A program made the translations under genes and the position numbers. Positions 44,717 through 53,087 of a DNA stretch of 64,000 nt are shown piece by piece; position 1 is the stretch's first letter, and the number at the start of each line of letters is the position of its first letter. The notes under the pieces were generated by a model. The model saw nothing but the letters and a program-made list of their open reading frames with translations. It ran no database searches and had not been told where the DNA came from. This stretch comes from Aquimarina atlantica (GTDB lineage Bacteria > Bacteroidota > Bacteroidia > Flavobacteriales > Flavobacteriaceae). The DNA is taken from NCBI RefSeq assembly GCF_000626715.1, contig NZ_AQRA01000006.1, positions 434,001 to 498,000 of the forward strand, written 5' to 3'.

Positions 44717-44746
44717 TTTTTGTCCCAAAACCACACATTTTTGTCC
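44717..44746. promoter_or_regulatory. pair of TTTTTGTCC direct repeats upstream of the exported DJ-1 genes
   Basis: TTTTTGTCC occurs at 44717-44725 and 44738-44746, 21 bases apart, two turns of the helix. TAATTTTG at 44770-44777 fits the Bacteroidota -7 box (TAnnTTTG) and is 15 bases before the ATG at 44793. Direct repeats on one face of DNA suit an AraC-type activator such as the GlxA-like protein encoded just upstream. Confidence 0.5.
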
Positions 44747-44792
44747 TTTTATCCTGTAGCGTTCCAAGCTAATTTTGTTAAAACAAAAGAAA

Positions 44793-45866
44793 ATGAAGAA
44801 CCATTCAGCCATATTCATGTGCTTGTTATTGTATTTCTGTGCAAGTACACTAATAGCACAAAACAGTATACCCACTGAGCAGGAAATATATGTATGCGTA
44901 CCGTGCAATAGAAAATGCGATGAGATACTGTTCACAGAATCAGGTGTTTGTAAACATTGTAATATGAAACTTATCAAAAAATCAGAATTGAAGAATTATC
45001 CGAAAGTCAAAAGGACCAAAGTGGGGCTTTACCTGCAATCTGGAGTCGAAATCCTGGATTTAGCAGGGCCTATGGAGGTGTTTGCATATGCCGGTTACGA
45101 AGTGGTTACCATCTCGAAGACCAAGGAACCTATTTATGCACAAGGTATTCTTACTGTTATTCCAGATTACGATTTATCTGATGCACCAGAGGTTGACATC
45201 TTAGTGTTTTTTGGTGGCAACGCTATGTTACCATCAAAAGATCAAGAGTTGATAGATTGGATAAAATCCCTGAAGGAAACAAAATATCATTTCTCGGTAT
45301 GTAGTGGAGCCTTGATTTTGGCAGCATCTGGAGTTTTGGATGGAAAACAGGCTACTACCTTTCGGTATACACTGGATATACTCGAAAAAGAGTATCCCAA
45401 GGTAGAAGTTATACGTGGAGCAAGATATGTAGATAATGGCAAAGTGGTCACAACAGCAGGAGTATCGGCAGGAATAGATGGAGCACTTCATATGGTAGCC
45501 AAATTAGAAGGACTGGAAACCGCAGCAGAAACAGCCTTTTATATGGAATATGATTGGATACCCAATAAAGGGATCGCCTATAAAGAAGACAATCCTTACA
45601 TCCATATGAAAGATACAGCCACCTTAAAGAAATACGAAGGGGATTATATTTCAGATTCTGGTAAAACCTTTACATTGAAATTTATAGGTAAAAACGAAGA
45701 GCTGTTCTTAGAAAAAGATAAAAAACAGTACCCAATTTTTTATATCAACAAAAACAAGTTTCTTACCTCTCATGCTTCGCACTTAATTACATTTAAACGA
45801 GATAAAAACAACCAGATTATCGGCTTTGAAACAACCGAATACAAAGAAATATTTAATAAGCAATGA
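44793..45866 (+). CDS. exported DJ-1/PfpI protein with N-terminal metal-binding Cys motif
   Basis: About 357 aa from the ATG at 44793 (MKNHSAIFMCLLLYFCAS). Signal peptide, then IYVCVPCNRKCDEILFTESG and VCKHCNMKLIKK: CxxC and CxxCxM, like the heavy-metal-binding domain found in copper proteins (PF19335 type). Next is a DJ-1/PfpI domain with GVEILDLAGPMEVFAYAGY, FSVCSGALILAASGVLDGKQ (nucleophile Cys) and VTTAGVSAGIDGALHM. A C-terminal beta stretch of about 75 residues follows. The domain order and export make a periplasmic metal- or thiol-responsive enzyme likely. An earlier TTG start at 44775 is less likely. Confidence 0.88.
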   Translation: MKNHSAIFMCLLLYFCASTLIAQNSIPTEQEIYVCVPCNRKCDEILFTESGVCKHCNMKLIKKSELKNYPKVKRTKVGLYLQSGVEILDLAGPMEVFAYAGYEVVTISKTKEPIYAQGILTVIPDYDLSDAPEVDILVFFGGNAMLPSKDQELIDWIKSLKETKYHFSVCSGALILAASGVLDGKQATTFRYTLDILEKEYPKVEVIRGARYVDNGKVVTTAGVSAGIDGALHMVAKLEGLETAAETAFYMEYDWIPNKGIAYKEDNPYIHMKDTATLKKYEGDYISDSGKTFTLKFIGKNEELFLEKDKKQYPIFYINKNKFLTSHASHLITFKRDKNNQIIGFETTEYKEIFNKQ

Positions 45867-47062
45867 AGCTAAATAAAATCAAATCTCCTTTTAAAAATAG
45901 TATGTCAATAAAACGATATGTAACATGCTTTTATCTGCTTACCATTGTTTCGATTCAAGCCCAAACTCAAAACAAAACAAAAGACACGCTTAATGTGGCC
46001 CTTTTTGTATATGATGGGGTCGAATTATTAGACTTTTCAGGACCAGGCGAAGTATTTGCAGCTGCTTCCTATTACACAGATCGTTATCATTTTAATGTGT
46101 ACACAGTTGCTAAAGAAAAAGAACTTACTTCTCAGGATTTCTTGAAAATAACACCGAATTATAATCTTAATAAGGCGCCCAAAACAGATATTCTGATTTT
46201 ACCAGGCGGTTATGCAGGAGAATCCATTAATGATGTTAGTACTCAAAAATGGATTGATTCCCAATGGTATAAAACCCCTCATGTTTTGACAGTATGTTCA
46301 GGTATCTATTTTCTTGAAAAGCCGGGTAAACTAAAAGATATTAAAGTAACATCACATCATAAGATTATTCCATTTCTAAAAGAATCTTTGGGGGGAGATA
46401 ATGTTATAGAAGAAGTAAAATATGTGGATTCAGGTAAAATTGTCACATCTGCTGGGGTATCCTCGGGAATTGAAGGTGCCTTATTGATGGTTTCTAAAAT
46501 AGCAGGCTATGAAGTGGCTAACCGAACAGCTAGATATATGGAATATCCACAATGGAATATTAACAACGGTAAAGTCACCTATAATCTAAAGCATAAAGTG
46601 GCTAAGTATCTAGAACCGGATAATAAGGAAATACCTGATTTTGGAGTACTCGATATTGCAGGACATCTCGCTTTACATAAAGGAAATAGTGATATGGCAC
46701 TCCAATATTTTGAAAAAAACAAATCATTTTATCCCAAAAGCGCCTTAACCTATTATAGTTTGTCACAGGTTTTGAAACCTTCCCAAAAATGGGTGCCTCA
46801 AACTTATGAGGATTTTTTAAATGTGTTAAGAAGTGATACTCGCAAGGCCAAACTCATGTATGATAGAGCCAAAAAAGAATATCCAGATTGGATACTATTT
46901 ACACTTAAAGATATTACTGTACGAGGGTACAATCTACAGAACGAAAAAAGATTTGAAGAAGCTGAGGTTGTGTTTAAAATGGGAGTTGAAACCTATCCCG
47001 ATGCACCAGAATTACGTATTCAATTGATTAATACCCAGCAAAAATTGAACAATGGGAGATAA
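45863..47062 (+). CDS. exported DJ-1/PfpI protein with C-terminal TPR-like region
   Basis: Overlaps the previous stop (ATGA), so is translationally coupled; an internal ATG at 45902 gives a cleaner signal peptide (MSIKRYVTCFYLLTIVSIQA). The DJ-1 domain (about residues 45-225) has GVELLDFSGPGEVFAAASYY, VLTVCSGIYFLEKPGKLKD with the Cys, and VTSAGVSSGIEGALLMVSK. The C-terminal 165 residues contain TPR-like pairs (GHLALHKGNSDMALQYFEKN; ALTYYSLSQVL). The Asp and Cys positions match isonitrile-hydratase-type DJ-1 enzymes, but substrate is unknown. Confidence 0.87.
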   Translation: MKLNKIKSPFKNSMSIKRYVTCFYLLTIVSIQAQTQNKTKDTLNVALFVYDGVELLDFSGPGEVFAAASYYTDRYHFNVYTVAKEKELTSQDFLKITPNYNLNKAPKTDILILPGGYAGESINDVSTQKWIDSQWYKTPHVLTVCSGIYFLEKPGKLKDIKVTSHHKIIPFLKESLGGDNVIEEVKYVDSGKIVTSAGVSSGIEGALLMVSKIAGYEVANRTARYMEYPQWNINNGKVTYNLKHKVAKYLEPDNKEIPDFGVLDIAGHLALHKGNSDMALQYFEKNKSFYPKSALTYYSLSQVLKPSQKWVPQTYEDFLNVLRSDTRKAKLMYDRAKKEYPDWILFTLKDITVRGYNLQNEKRFEEAEVVFKMGVETYPDAPELRIQLINTQQKLNNGR

Positions 47063-47139
47063 GGTTCAAAGAATTTTAAAAAAAAGTACTCAAGGTTTTT
47101 TCAAAAAATGAATTATAAACTCAAACAAAGTAACAGAAC

Positions 47140-48387
47140 ATGAAAAAAATAATAGTTGTACTTATTTTACTGTTGATAACTACAGGTATATGGGGGCAAA
47201 AGAATGACATAAAAAATATTGCTATTTATTTGCAGGACAATATAGAGATATTGGATTTTGCAGGTCCGATGGAAGTCTTTGTAGTTGCTGGTTTTAATGT
47301 ATATACTGTTGCGAAAACCACACAGCCTATGAAAGCTATGCATTATTTGACCGTTGTGCCTGATTACTCGATAGATAATGCGCCTATACCCGATATTGCG
47401 GTATTTGTTGGGGGTGGAAATTTATCAGCGACAAAAGATGAAAAAGTAAAAAACTGGGTAAAGAAAGTAACACCGCAATCAAAACTAAAATTTACCGTAT
47501 GCACAGGCGCCTTCTTTCTAGCTGAGGCAGGGTTTTTAGATCACAAAATTGCTACGACCTATCATAAATCAATTGATTATTTACAATCGGAATATCCTAA
47601 AATAGATGTTCGTAAAGATGTTCGCTTTGTGGATAACGGTGAAGTAATCACTACAGCGGGCATTTCGGCAGGCATTGATGGGGCTTTACACCTGGTTTCA
47701 AAACTAAAAGGCGAAAAGTTTGCCTTGCAGATAGCCAAGGATATGGAATATGATAAGTGGATTCCAGAAGAAGGGCTGATAGTACAATATGAAGAACTCA
47801 ATAAGGGTGATGAGAAAGATATTGGAAAATTCTTGGAAGATAATCTAAATAACCTGTATCCAGGTGAAATATTAAACTTGTCATCTAAGCTGAATGATAA
47901 GGGTATGTACAAACAAGCCGAAAAGGCAATAAAGTTTGTTATATCTACTATGTCGAATCCTGATATTGATACTTATGAATTTTTAAGAGAGAACTACCTT
48001 CTCCAACATAAAGAAGTTCCTATTACTAGTCAACAATTTATTGATATCATAAAGAATAAAGATGTAAAATCCGCAGAAAAAACTTTTAAAAAGCAATCCG
48101 AAAAATTCAAAGATTGGATATTTGTAAACCCTGAAGATATAATCACGTATGGGTATATGAACTATTATTTAAAAGGAAATGTTCAAAAGGCTATTGAAAT
48201 ACAAGAATTGGCAAAAAAAATGTTTCCTAATGATGCTTATACTATTTATGTACTGGGAGTGTATCATGAAAGAGAAAATAAGATTGGACTGGCAGTAGAA
48301 AATTATAAGGAAGCACTTCGGTACGACTCTAATTTTGTCATGGCAAAAGAGAAATTAAAAGCATTAGAAGAACAGAAAAAGATTTAA
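47140..48387 (+). CDS. exported DJ-1/PfpI protein with C-terminal TPR-like region (second)
   Basis: 415 aa. Signal peptide (KKIIVVLILLLITTGIWGQ), DJ-1 domain with NIEILDFAGPMEVFVVAGF, FTVCTGAFFLAEAGFLDHK and VITTAGISAGIDGALHLVSK, and a C-terminal helical region with TPR-like repeats (DAYTIYVLGVYHERENKIG; AVENYKEALRYDSN). It resembles the 44793 product in the DJ-1 domain and the 45863 product in the C-terminal half, as expected from tandem duplication and shuffling. Spacing of 77 bases from the previous stop. Confidence 0.87.
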   Translation: MKKIIVVLILLLITTGIWGQKNDIKNIAIYLQDNIEILDFAGPMEVFVVAGFNVYTVAKTTQPMKAMHYLTVVPDYSIDNAPIPDIAVFVGGGNLSATKDEKVKNWVKKVTPQSKLKFTVCTGAFFLAEAGFLDHKIATTYHKSIDYLQSEYPKIDVRKDVRFVDNGEVITTAGISAGIDGALHLVSKLKGEKFALQIAKDMEYDKWIPEEGLIVQYEELNKGDEKDIGKFLEDNLNNLYPGEILNLSSKLNDKGMYKQAEKAIKFVISTMSNPDIDTYEFLRENYLLQHKEVPITSQQFIDIIKNKDVKSAEKTFKKQSEKFKDWIFVNPEDIITYGYMNYYLKGNVQKAIEIQELAKKMFPNDAYTIYVLGVYHERENKIGLAVENYKEALRYDSNFVMAKEKLKALEEQKKI

Positions 48388-48535
48388 AAGACAAAAGTCA
48401 TTCTTTTTTTGAGAAAGTTAAAGAATAAGAATAAATTGTATAATGATACCGAATCATTAGAAAAATACTTAAAATATATAAACAAGCGTAGAATGAGTTT
48501 AAATCTAATCATGTTATAAAGTAAATTTGAACACA

Positions 48536-49498
48536 ATGAATCACTATCTAAATACTACTATGGAGATTAAAAATCCATCAGACTTTAAAGAACGGTTTCT
48601 TACTGATGCAACGTATTCTTTTTGCGAAATTTGTGATAAGGGATGGAGCGAAGGATATCATAATTTTCTTGAGGTAGCCTCTTTGGAAGAGATAAAGAGT
48701 CTTCACAAGCATACTGCTTTTGAAAGTGCACGAAGAAAATTTTATACCGCAATTCTTTTGACTTCAGGCACTGTTCATGAAACTATTGGGTTTAATACCT
48801 ATACATTTAGTGAAGGAACACTGTACTTTATTCCCGAATATCAATTACATACCATTCATCAATGGAGTGAAGATGTAAAAGGGTACCATTGCATTTTTGA
48901 CGCAGATTACTTTTTATTATGCCTCAAACATCAGATTAAACTCAATGAGTTTCCTTTTTTTCAATCAGAAAAACCACCCTTTGTTCAACTCACTAAACCA
49001 GAAAAAGAGACGGTTATTAAACTTTTTGAAAAATTAAAAGTAGAATTCTGTAATAGAAAAACCTTTAATGATGATTTACTGGTGCGTTTATATTTAAATG
49101 CACTTCTTCTAGAAACAGAAAGAATGTTTAAGGAGCAACATAATTCCAATGATGAAAACCTGTCGAGAAAAGAACAATTGGTAGCTAGATTTAAGAGATT
49201 GGTTACAAAGCATTTGATTGAGCACAAGCAAATAACCGAATACGCCCAATTACTACACATCAATCCACATTATTTAAATGATACAGTTAGGGAAATCACA
49301 GGGAAATCAGCAAGCGCATATGTGCATAGCCAATTGATGTTTGAAGCCAAGGCCTACCTTATTCAAACCAATAATACTATAGCACGAATATCCGATGAAC
49401 TGAACTTTACAGAACCTTCCTATTTTTGTCGCTTCTTTAAAAAACACGCTGGAAAAACACCATCCGGGTTTAGAAGTATCTATAGACATCATAATTAG
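48536..49498 (+). CDS. AraC-family transcription regulator
   Basis: About 320 aa. N-terminal cupin-like sensor (TLYFIPEYQLHTIHQWSEDVKGYHCIF) and C-terminal AraC helix-turn-helix (ITEYAQLLHINPHYLNDTVREITGKSASAYVHS; IARISDELNFTEPSYFCRFFKKHAGKTPSGFR). Start taken as ATG 48536 (MNHYLNTTM); the in-frame ATG 48560 (MEIKNPSDF) is possible since a -7-like box TAAATTTG lies at 48522-48529, just before. It closes the DJ-1 cluster in the same orientation and is a second candidate regulator for it. Confidence 0.9.
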   Translation: MNHYLNTTMEIKNPSDFKERFLTDATYSFCEICDKGWSEGYHNFLEVASLEEIKSLHKHTAFESARRKFYTAILLTSGTVHETIGFNTYTFSEGTLYFIPEYQLHTIHQWSEDVKGYHCIFDADYFLLCLKHQIKLNEFPFFQSEKPPFVQLTKPEKETVIKLFEKLKVEFCNRKTFNDDLLVRLYLNALLLETERMFKEQHNSNDENLSRKEQLVARFKRLVTKHLIEHKQITEYAQLLHINPHYLNDTVREITGKSASAYVHSQLMFEAKAYLIQTNNTIARISDELNFTEPSYFCRFFKKHAGKTPSGFRSIYRHHN

Positions 49499-49699
49499 TT
49501 GGGTAACTCCTAAAGATGAATGAAATAATACTAGAACTTCCTTTAAAAAGAACATGGTAGTTTTTGAGACGTCGTTTATAAAATAGGTATAGTATCTATA
49601 CTTCGAGAAACACCCTCATATTTATGAATAATTCTTCCGAAAGTAAAAACCTTGATCATAAGAATCGATATCTTCAAGATTAAGGGTAAGGGGAGAGTA

Positions 49700-50329
49700 T
49701 TACTCGAAATAATTTGGTAATAGTTTTTGGTATTGATGTTTACCTCTATTAGTTAAATATGGATACAGCATAACTAATAAATTAGTTGACTGTAGTTCTA
49801 TGTAATCTTCATTGATTGATTTGTTGTATATGAAAGAATTGTAAAGCCAGGTATTACTATAGCTTATCATTCTTTCTATTAAAAATTGACTTTCTTTTGA
49901 AAATTCAAAGTCTCTCATTAAGTTTTTTTCAATTAAAACATCGAATAGGTATTCATACCCTTTTAATCTGTTATGATAAACATTTTGAAAATGAGATTTT
50001 ATCTTTTTGTTTAATCTAAGCAAGTTGTATAAATCAGTCCAAAAGAAACGATACTCAACCATTCTATTCAAACTTAACAATATATCCTCTTTCACAGTTT
50101 CTAATGTAATTTGTTTATCACCTAATTGTTTAACCCTGGCATCGAACGCTTCAACCATCTCAAAGTACAAAGCCTCTAAGATATCTTCTCTTTTTTTGAA
50201 ATGATAATTTAAATTACCAGAACTAATTTTCAATTCTAATGCAATCATTCTAATTGTCACATTGCTATAACCCTGTTGATTGAATAAATGTTTTGATGTC
50301 GATAAAATATTTGATTTTGTATTCTTCAT
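49700..50329 (-). CDS. TetR/AcrR-family repressor
   Basis: 209 aa. N-terminal helix-turn-helix (NILSTSKHLFNQQGYSNVTIRMIALELKISSGNLNYHFKKREDILEALY) with a helical ligand domain after it. It is divergent from an alpha/beta hydrolase gene with only 56 bases between the two start codons, containing repeated TTGTCCTAA sites, a typical repressor-target layout. Ligand is probably a small hydrophobic ester or acyl compound if it reports on the hydrolase, which is inference. Confidence 0.92.
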   Translation of the reverse strand: MKNTKSNILSTSKHLFNQQGYSNVTIRMIALELKISSGNLNYHFKKREDILEALYFEMVEAFDARVKQLGDKQITLETVKEDILLSLNRMVEYRFFWTDLYNLLRLNKKIKSHFQNVYHNRLKGYEYLFDVLIEKNLMRDFEFSKESQFLIERMISYSNTWLYNSFIYNKSINEDYIELQSTNLLVMLYPYLTNRGKHQYQKLLPNYFE

Positions 50330-50330
50330 T

Positions 50331-50374
50331 AGTAAACTTGTCCTAATTTAGGGATTTTAGTAAATTTGTCCTAA
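50331..50374. promoter_or_regulatory. repeated operator between tetR and hydrolase genes
   Basis: AGTAAACTTGTCCTAA (50331-50346) and AGTAAATTTGTCCTAA (50359-50374) are direct repeats with one difference, 28 bases apart, and TCCTAATTTAGGGA between them is an imperfect palindrome. They fill the 56-bp divergent promoter region, so are probable binding sites for the TetR protein. Confidence 0.65.
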
Positions 50375-50385
50375 AATATAAAATT

Positions 50386-51243
50386 ATGGCATCTCTATTT
50401 GTATCTGAACAAGAAAAAAAGGAAATTCTAAGCCTTTATGATGAAAAATTAAGAGAATTGAACATTGATTATGAGTATAGATCCATAGCTACCGAATATG
50501 GTAATACTAATGTCATTGTATGCGGAAATCCAGCTAAACCACCAATTATATTGGTTCATGGTGCCAATGGATGTGCTCCAATCGCAATTGAAGCATATAT
50601 TGGTTTAATCGATACATTTAGTATTTATGCTATAGATGTTCTTGCCCAACCAAACAAAAGCGCAGAAACCAGAATAAGTATGAAAGATGATTCCTATGGA
50701 ATATGGATGAACAAAATAATAGATTCACTAAAAATCGAGAATGTAATAATGGCAGGCTTTTCTTTTGGGGGATTAGTTATACTAAAGACGTTAGAATTTA
50801 ATGAAAGCAGAATAAAAGAAGTGTATCTATCTTCCCCAGCTTATATTGTGAATGGAAACCCTATAAAGGCTTTGTTCAAAGTTTTTATTCCAATGAAAAG
50901 GTATATGAAAACCAAGAACCAGAAATATATAGAGAAGTTTTTGGCCGAGATCTTTACAGAGCGGGATAAATTTGCAGTAAAATACTTATCCAAAGTATTT
51001 TTATATTTTAAAATGGACTTTTCTTCAGTACCAATAATAGAAAAGGAAAAAGCGAAAGGTATAAAGACTCCCATAACCTTATTCGCTGCAAAAAAAGATA
51101 TACTCTTTCCTGGAAATAAAATGATTAGAAGAGCATTGAAGATATTTCCTTCGCTTAAAAATTATAAATTATTAGAAAACTCCAAACACGTTCAAAATAG
51201 AGTACAGAATAGGATGATTGAACATTATATAACAAAAAAATAA
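50386..51243 (+). CDS. alpha/beta hydrolase
   Basis: 285 aa. Typical fold markers: PIILVHGANGCAP (oxyanion HG), nucleophile elbow AGFSFGG (Ser about residue 125), PITLFAAKKDILFPG containing the acid Asp, and a C-terminal LENSKHVQ supplying the His. No signal peptide, so cytosolic. Controlled most likely by the divergent TetR gene. Substrate unknown. Confidence 0.9.
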   Translation: MASLFVSEQEKKEILSLYDEKLRELNIDYEYRSIATEYGNTNVIVCGNPAKPPIILVHGANGCAPIAIEAYIGLIDTFSIYAIDVLAQPNKSAETRISMKDDSYGIWMNKIIDSLKIENVIMAGFSFGGLVILKTLEFNESRIKEVYLSSPAYIVNGNPIKALFKVFIPMKRYMKTKNQKYIEKFLAEIFTERDKFAVKYLSKVFLYFKMDFSSVPIIEKEKAKGIKTPITLFAAKKDILFPGNKMIRRALKIFPSLKNYKLLENSKHVQNRVQNRMIEHYITKK

Positions 51244-51275
51244 CCTGTGACAATAGAGCAAAATTTAATAACGAA

Positions 51276-51341
51276 CTGTGTTCTGTGCAATTACTCCAAC
51301 GATAGGTATATTCTAAATAACTACTATAGCTATTAGCTTTG
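51276..51341 (+). promoter_or_regulatory. 36-nt element copy A with -7 box
   Basis: 51276-51311 matches the element at 53636-53671 in 29 of 36 positions without gaps, including CCAACGATAGGT. After 22 bases comes TAGCTTTG (51334-51341), fitting the Bacteroidota -7 consensus TAnnTTTG. No good -33 element lies in the 22-base gap, as for an activator-dependent promoter. A coding frame begins at 51380 but is now broken. Confidence 0.6.
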
Positions 51342-51379
51342 TCTCGCATTCATTAAAAATCAAATAGCGGACAGACAAA

Positions 51380-51596
51380 ATGAAGAATATCACCAAACAA
51401 CACCCATTCAGTTTTTTGCAAAAACTATGTTCTATGTAAAACCATATTATTGGCTATAGGAACTGTTACTAAAAAACTCGAAAATAGAATCAGTTTTGAT
51501 TTGGCGGGTATAGAAGAAGACATTGAAAAGACAATAAACTTCAACATTTTCGAAGTTCCTACTTTGATATTCATAAAAAATAACCAGGAAGTATAG
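51380..51596 (+). pseudogene. possible relic of a thioredoxin-like gene
   Basis: ATG at 51380 opens a short frame (MKNITKQHPFSFLQ); the next frame, open from 51384, reads LCKTILLAIGTVTKKLENRI and then EVPTLIFIKNNQEV before TAG at 51594. The EVPTLIFIKN text with cis-Pro and LCKTI before a helix resemble a thioredoxin fold, but the CxxC motif is lost. Reading continues after the TAG up to the next gene. This is probably a broken thioredoxin-like gene placed before a thioredoxin-reductase-like gene. By-eye assignment, moderate to low confidence. Nothing else in 51244-51666. Confidence 0.35.
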
Positions 51597-51666
51597 AGGT
51601 GTTTTAAAGCCTTAGTATCAGGGGAATCAGAAGCCGTTTTGGAATTAAAATTCAAGATTAAACTAT

Positions 51667-52674
51667 ATGGCAACAAGAAGAAAATTTATAATAACAGGAG
51701 GACTAACGTTACCTATGTTAATGTTCCCTAAATCAATATTCTCAATACAAAATTTTACAAATATGAATATAAAAAACGCTTACGATATCATAATCATTGG
51801 TGGTAGTTATGCAGGTCTTGCGGCAGCAATGGCACTTGGAAGATCAATGAGAAAAGTGTTAATTATAGATAGTGGAAAACCGTGCAATGGTCCAACACCA
51901 CATTCGCATAACTTTTTAACGCATGATGGTGAAAAACCCGTTGACATTGCGCAAAATGCTAAAAATGAAGTAGTACAATATGATACTGTACAGTTTTATG
52001 AAGGCCTTGCCGTTTCTGGAAAAAAGACTCATGATGGGTTTGAGGTTAAAACAAAATCAGAAAATACGTTTCGTGCCAAAAAGCTGATTTTTGCAACTGG
52101 ACTAAAAGATATCATGCCTAACATTAAAGGTTTTGCAGCATGTTGGGGAAAAACCATCATACATTGCCCGTATTGTCACGGCTACGAGTATCGGCATAAA
52201 AAAACAGGAATTTTGGCAAACGGTGGTGCAGCAATGCATTATGCAGAGCTTATTTCAAATTGGACTAAAGATTTAACCGTATTTACCAATGGCAAGTCAA
52301 CACTATCTGAAGCGGAGACAGAAAAAATCAAAAAGAATGGTATTCAAATTATTGAAACAAAAATAGATTTCATAAAACACAATGAAGGTAATGTCCAAAA
52401 AATCATATTAGAAGATGGTTCCAAAGTAGCTGTTGATGCTGTTTACTCAAGCCCAGAAAAACAACAACATTGTGATATTCCCGAAAAAATGGGGTGTCAA
52501 ATAGAAGAAAGTGGTTTGATTGAAATAAACAATAGTCAAGAAACCACTATCGAGGGTATTTATGCTTGCGGAGATAATTCTGGTAAACGTATTCTATCAG
52601 TAGCTGTGGCGAGCGGAACCATGACGGGAATCCATTTAAACCACCAGTTAATAGAAGAAGAATTTAGCAATTAA
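51667..52674 (+). CDS. Tat-exported thioredoxin-reductase-like flavoprotein
   Basis: 335 aa. The start has a twin-arginine signal (TRRKFIITGG, then hydrophobic LTLPMLMFP). FAD-binding IIIGGSYAGLAAAMALG with acidic end IIDSG, then ATGLKDIMPNIKGFAACWGK, a redox motif HCPYCHGYE (CPYC, about residues 165-168), a middle domain lacking a clear GxGxxG for NADPH (ILANGGAAMHYAE) and ACGDN at the C-terminal FAD site. Resembles NAD(P)/FAD oxidoreductases related to TrxB; export by Tat and the weak NADPH site suggest a different electron donor. Confidence 0.88.
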   Translation: MATRRKFIITGGLTLPMLMFPKSIFSIQNFTNMNIKNAYDIIIIGGSYAGLAAAMALGRSMRKVLIIDSGKPCNGPTPHSHNFLTHDGEKPVDIAQNAKNEVVQYDTVQFYEGLAVSGKKTHDGFEVKTKSENTFRAKKLIFATGLKDIMPNIKGFAACWGKTIIHCPYCHGYEYRHKKTGILANGGAAMHYAELISNWTKDLTVFTNGKSTLSEAETEKIKKNGIQIIETKIDFIKHNEGNVQKIILEDGSKVAVDAVYSSPEKQQHCDIPEKMGCQIEESGLIEINNSQETTIEGIYACGDNSGKRILSVAVASGTMTGIHLNHQLIEEEFSN

Positions 52675-52705
52675 GAATGATTAGAAATTTATGATTATAG
52701 AATAC

Positions 52706-52770
52706 CTATGTATTCTACAGTTACTCCGACTATAAGTATAGTATAAAACCTTTTGCTGTATTTAATTTTT
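52706..52770 (+). promoter_or_regulatory. 36-nt element copy B, more diverged
   Basis: 52706-52741 aligns without gaps to copies A and C; in the last 24 positions 19 match copy A. Twenty-one bases later is TAATTTTT (52763-52770), close to a -7 box TAnnTTTG with the last base changed. What it once transcribed seems to be the broken frame at 52782-52880. Confidence 0.5.
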
Positions 52771-52781
52771 AGAAACGATAC

Positions 52782-52880
52782 AATGTTCATAAAAATGAAA
52801 TTCTACAAAAAGATAAAACCAGTGCAACCAATGGAACTAGCATAGGAATACAAAAAGCTGAATTGGGAGAAAATTATTAG
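52782..52880 (+). pseudogene. possible gene relic after element B
   Basis: ATG at 52782 gives only a short peptide, but the frame from 52794 reads NEILQKDKTSATNG and IQKAELGENY to TAG at 52878, then IQFGNLEFNKVRF beyond it in the same frame. The amino acid mix looks coding, with one in-frame stop. Family not recognised. The remaining bases to 53087 contain stops in all frames and nothing else that I can name. Confidence 0.3.
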
Positions 52881-53087
52881 ATTCAGTTTGGTAATTTAGA
52901 ATTTAATAAAGTAAGGTTTCTATGTCAGAAATATGTTTGAACAATTTTTAAAAATTAAGATTGTATATATTAATGTAAGCGGTAAAAAAAAACTATAGAA
53001 TGATGAATTTTGAGATAAGAATTAGCTCTGACTTTTTGTTGGGATTATATAAAATAAGTACTAAAAAAATGATGAAAAGTTGAGAAG

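Noticed and set aside
49587..49601. GTATAG-TAT-CTATAC inverted repeat with an AGGTATAG word like the 36-nt element
   Set aside because: Only the last 10 bases resemble the element, no -7 box at the right distance, and it sits in a plain gap between convergent genes.
49622..49681. 19-codon plus-strand frame MNNSSESKNLDHKNRYLQD
   Set aside because: Too short, no ribosome site, no terminator or homologous feature.
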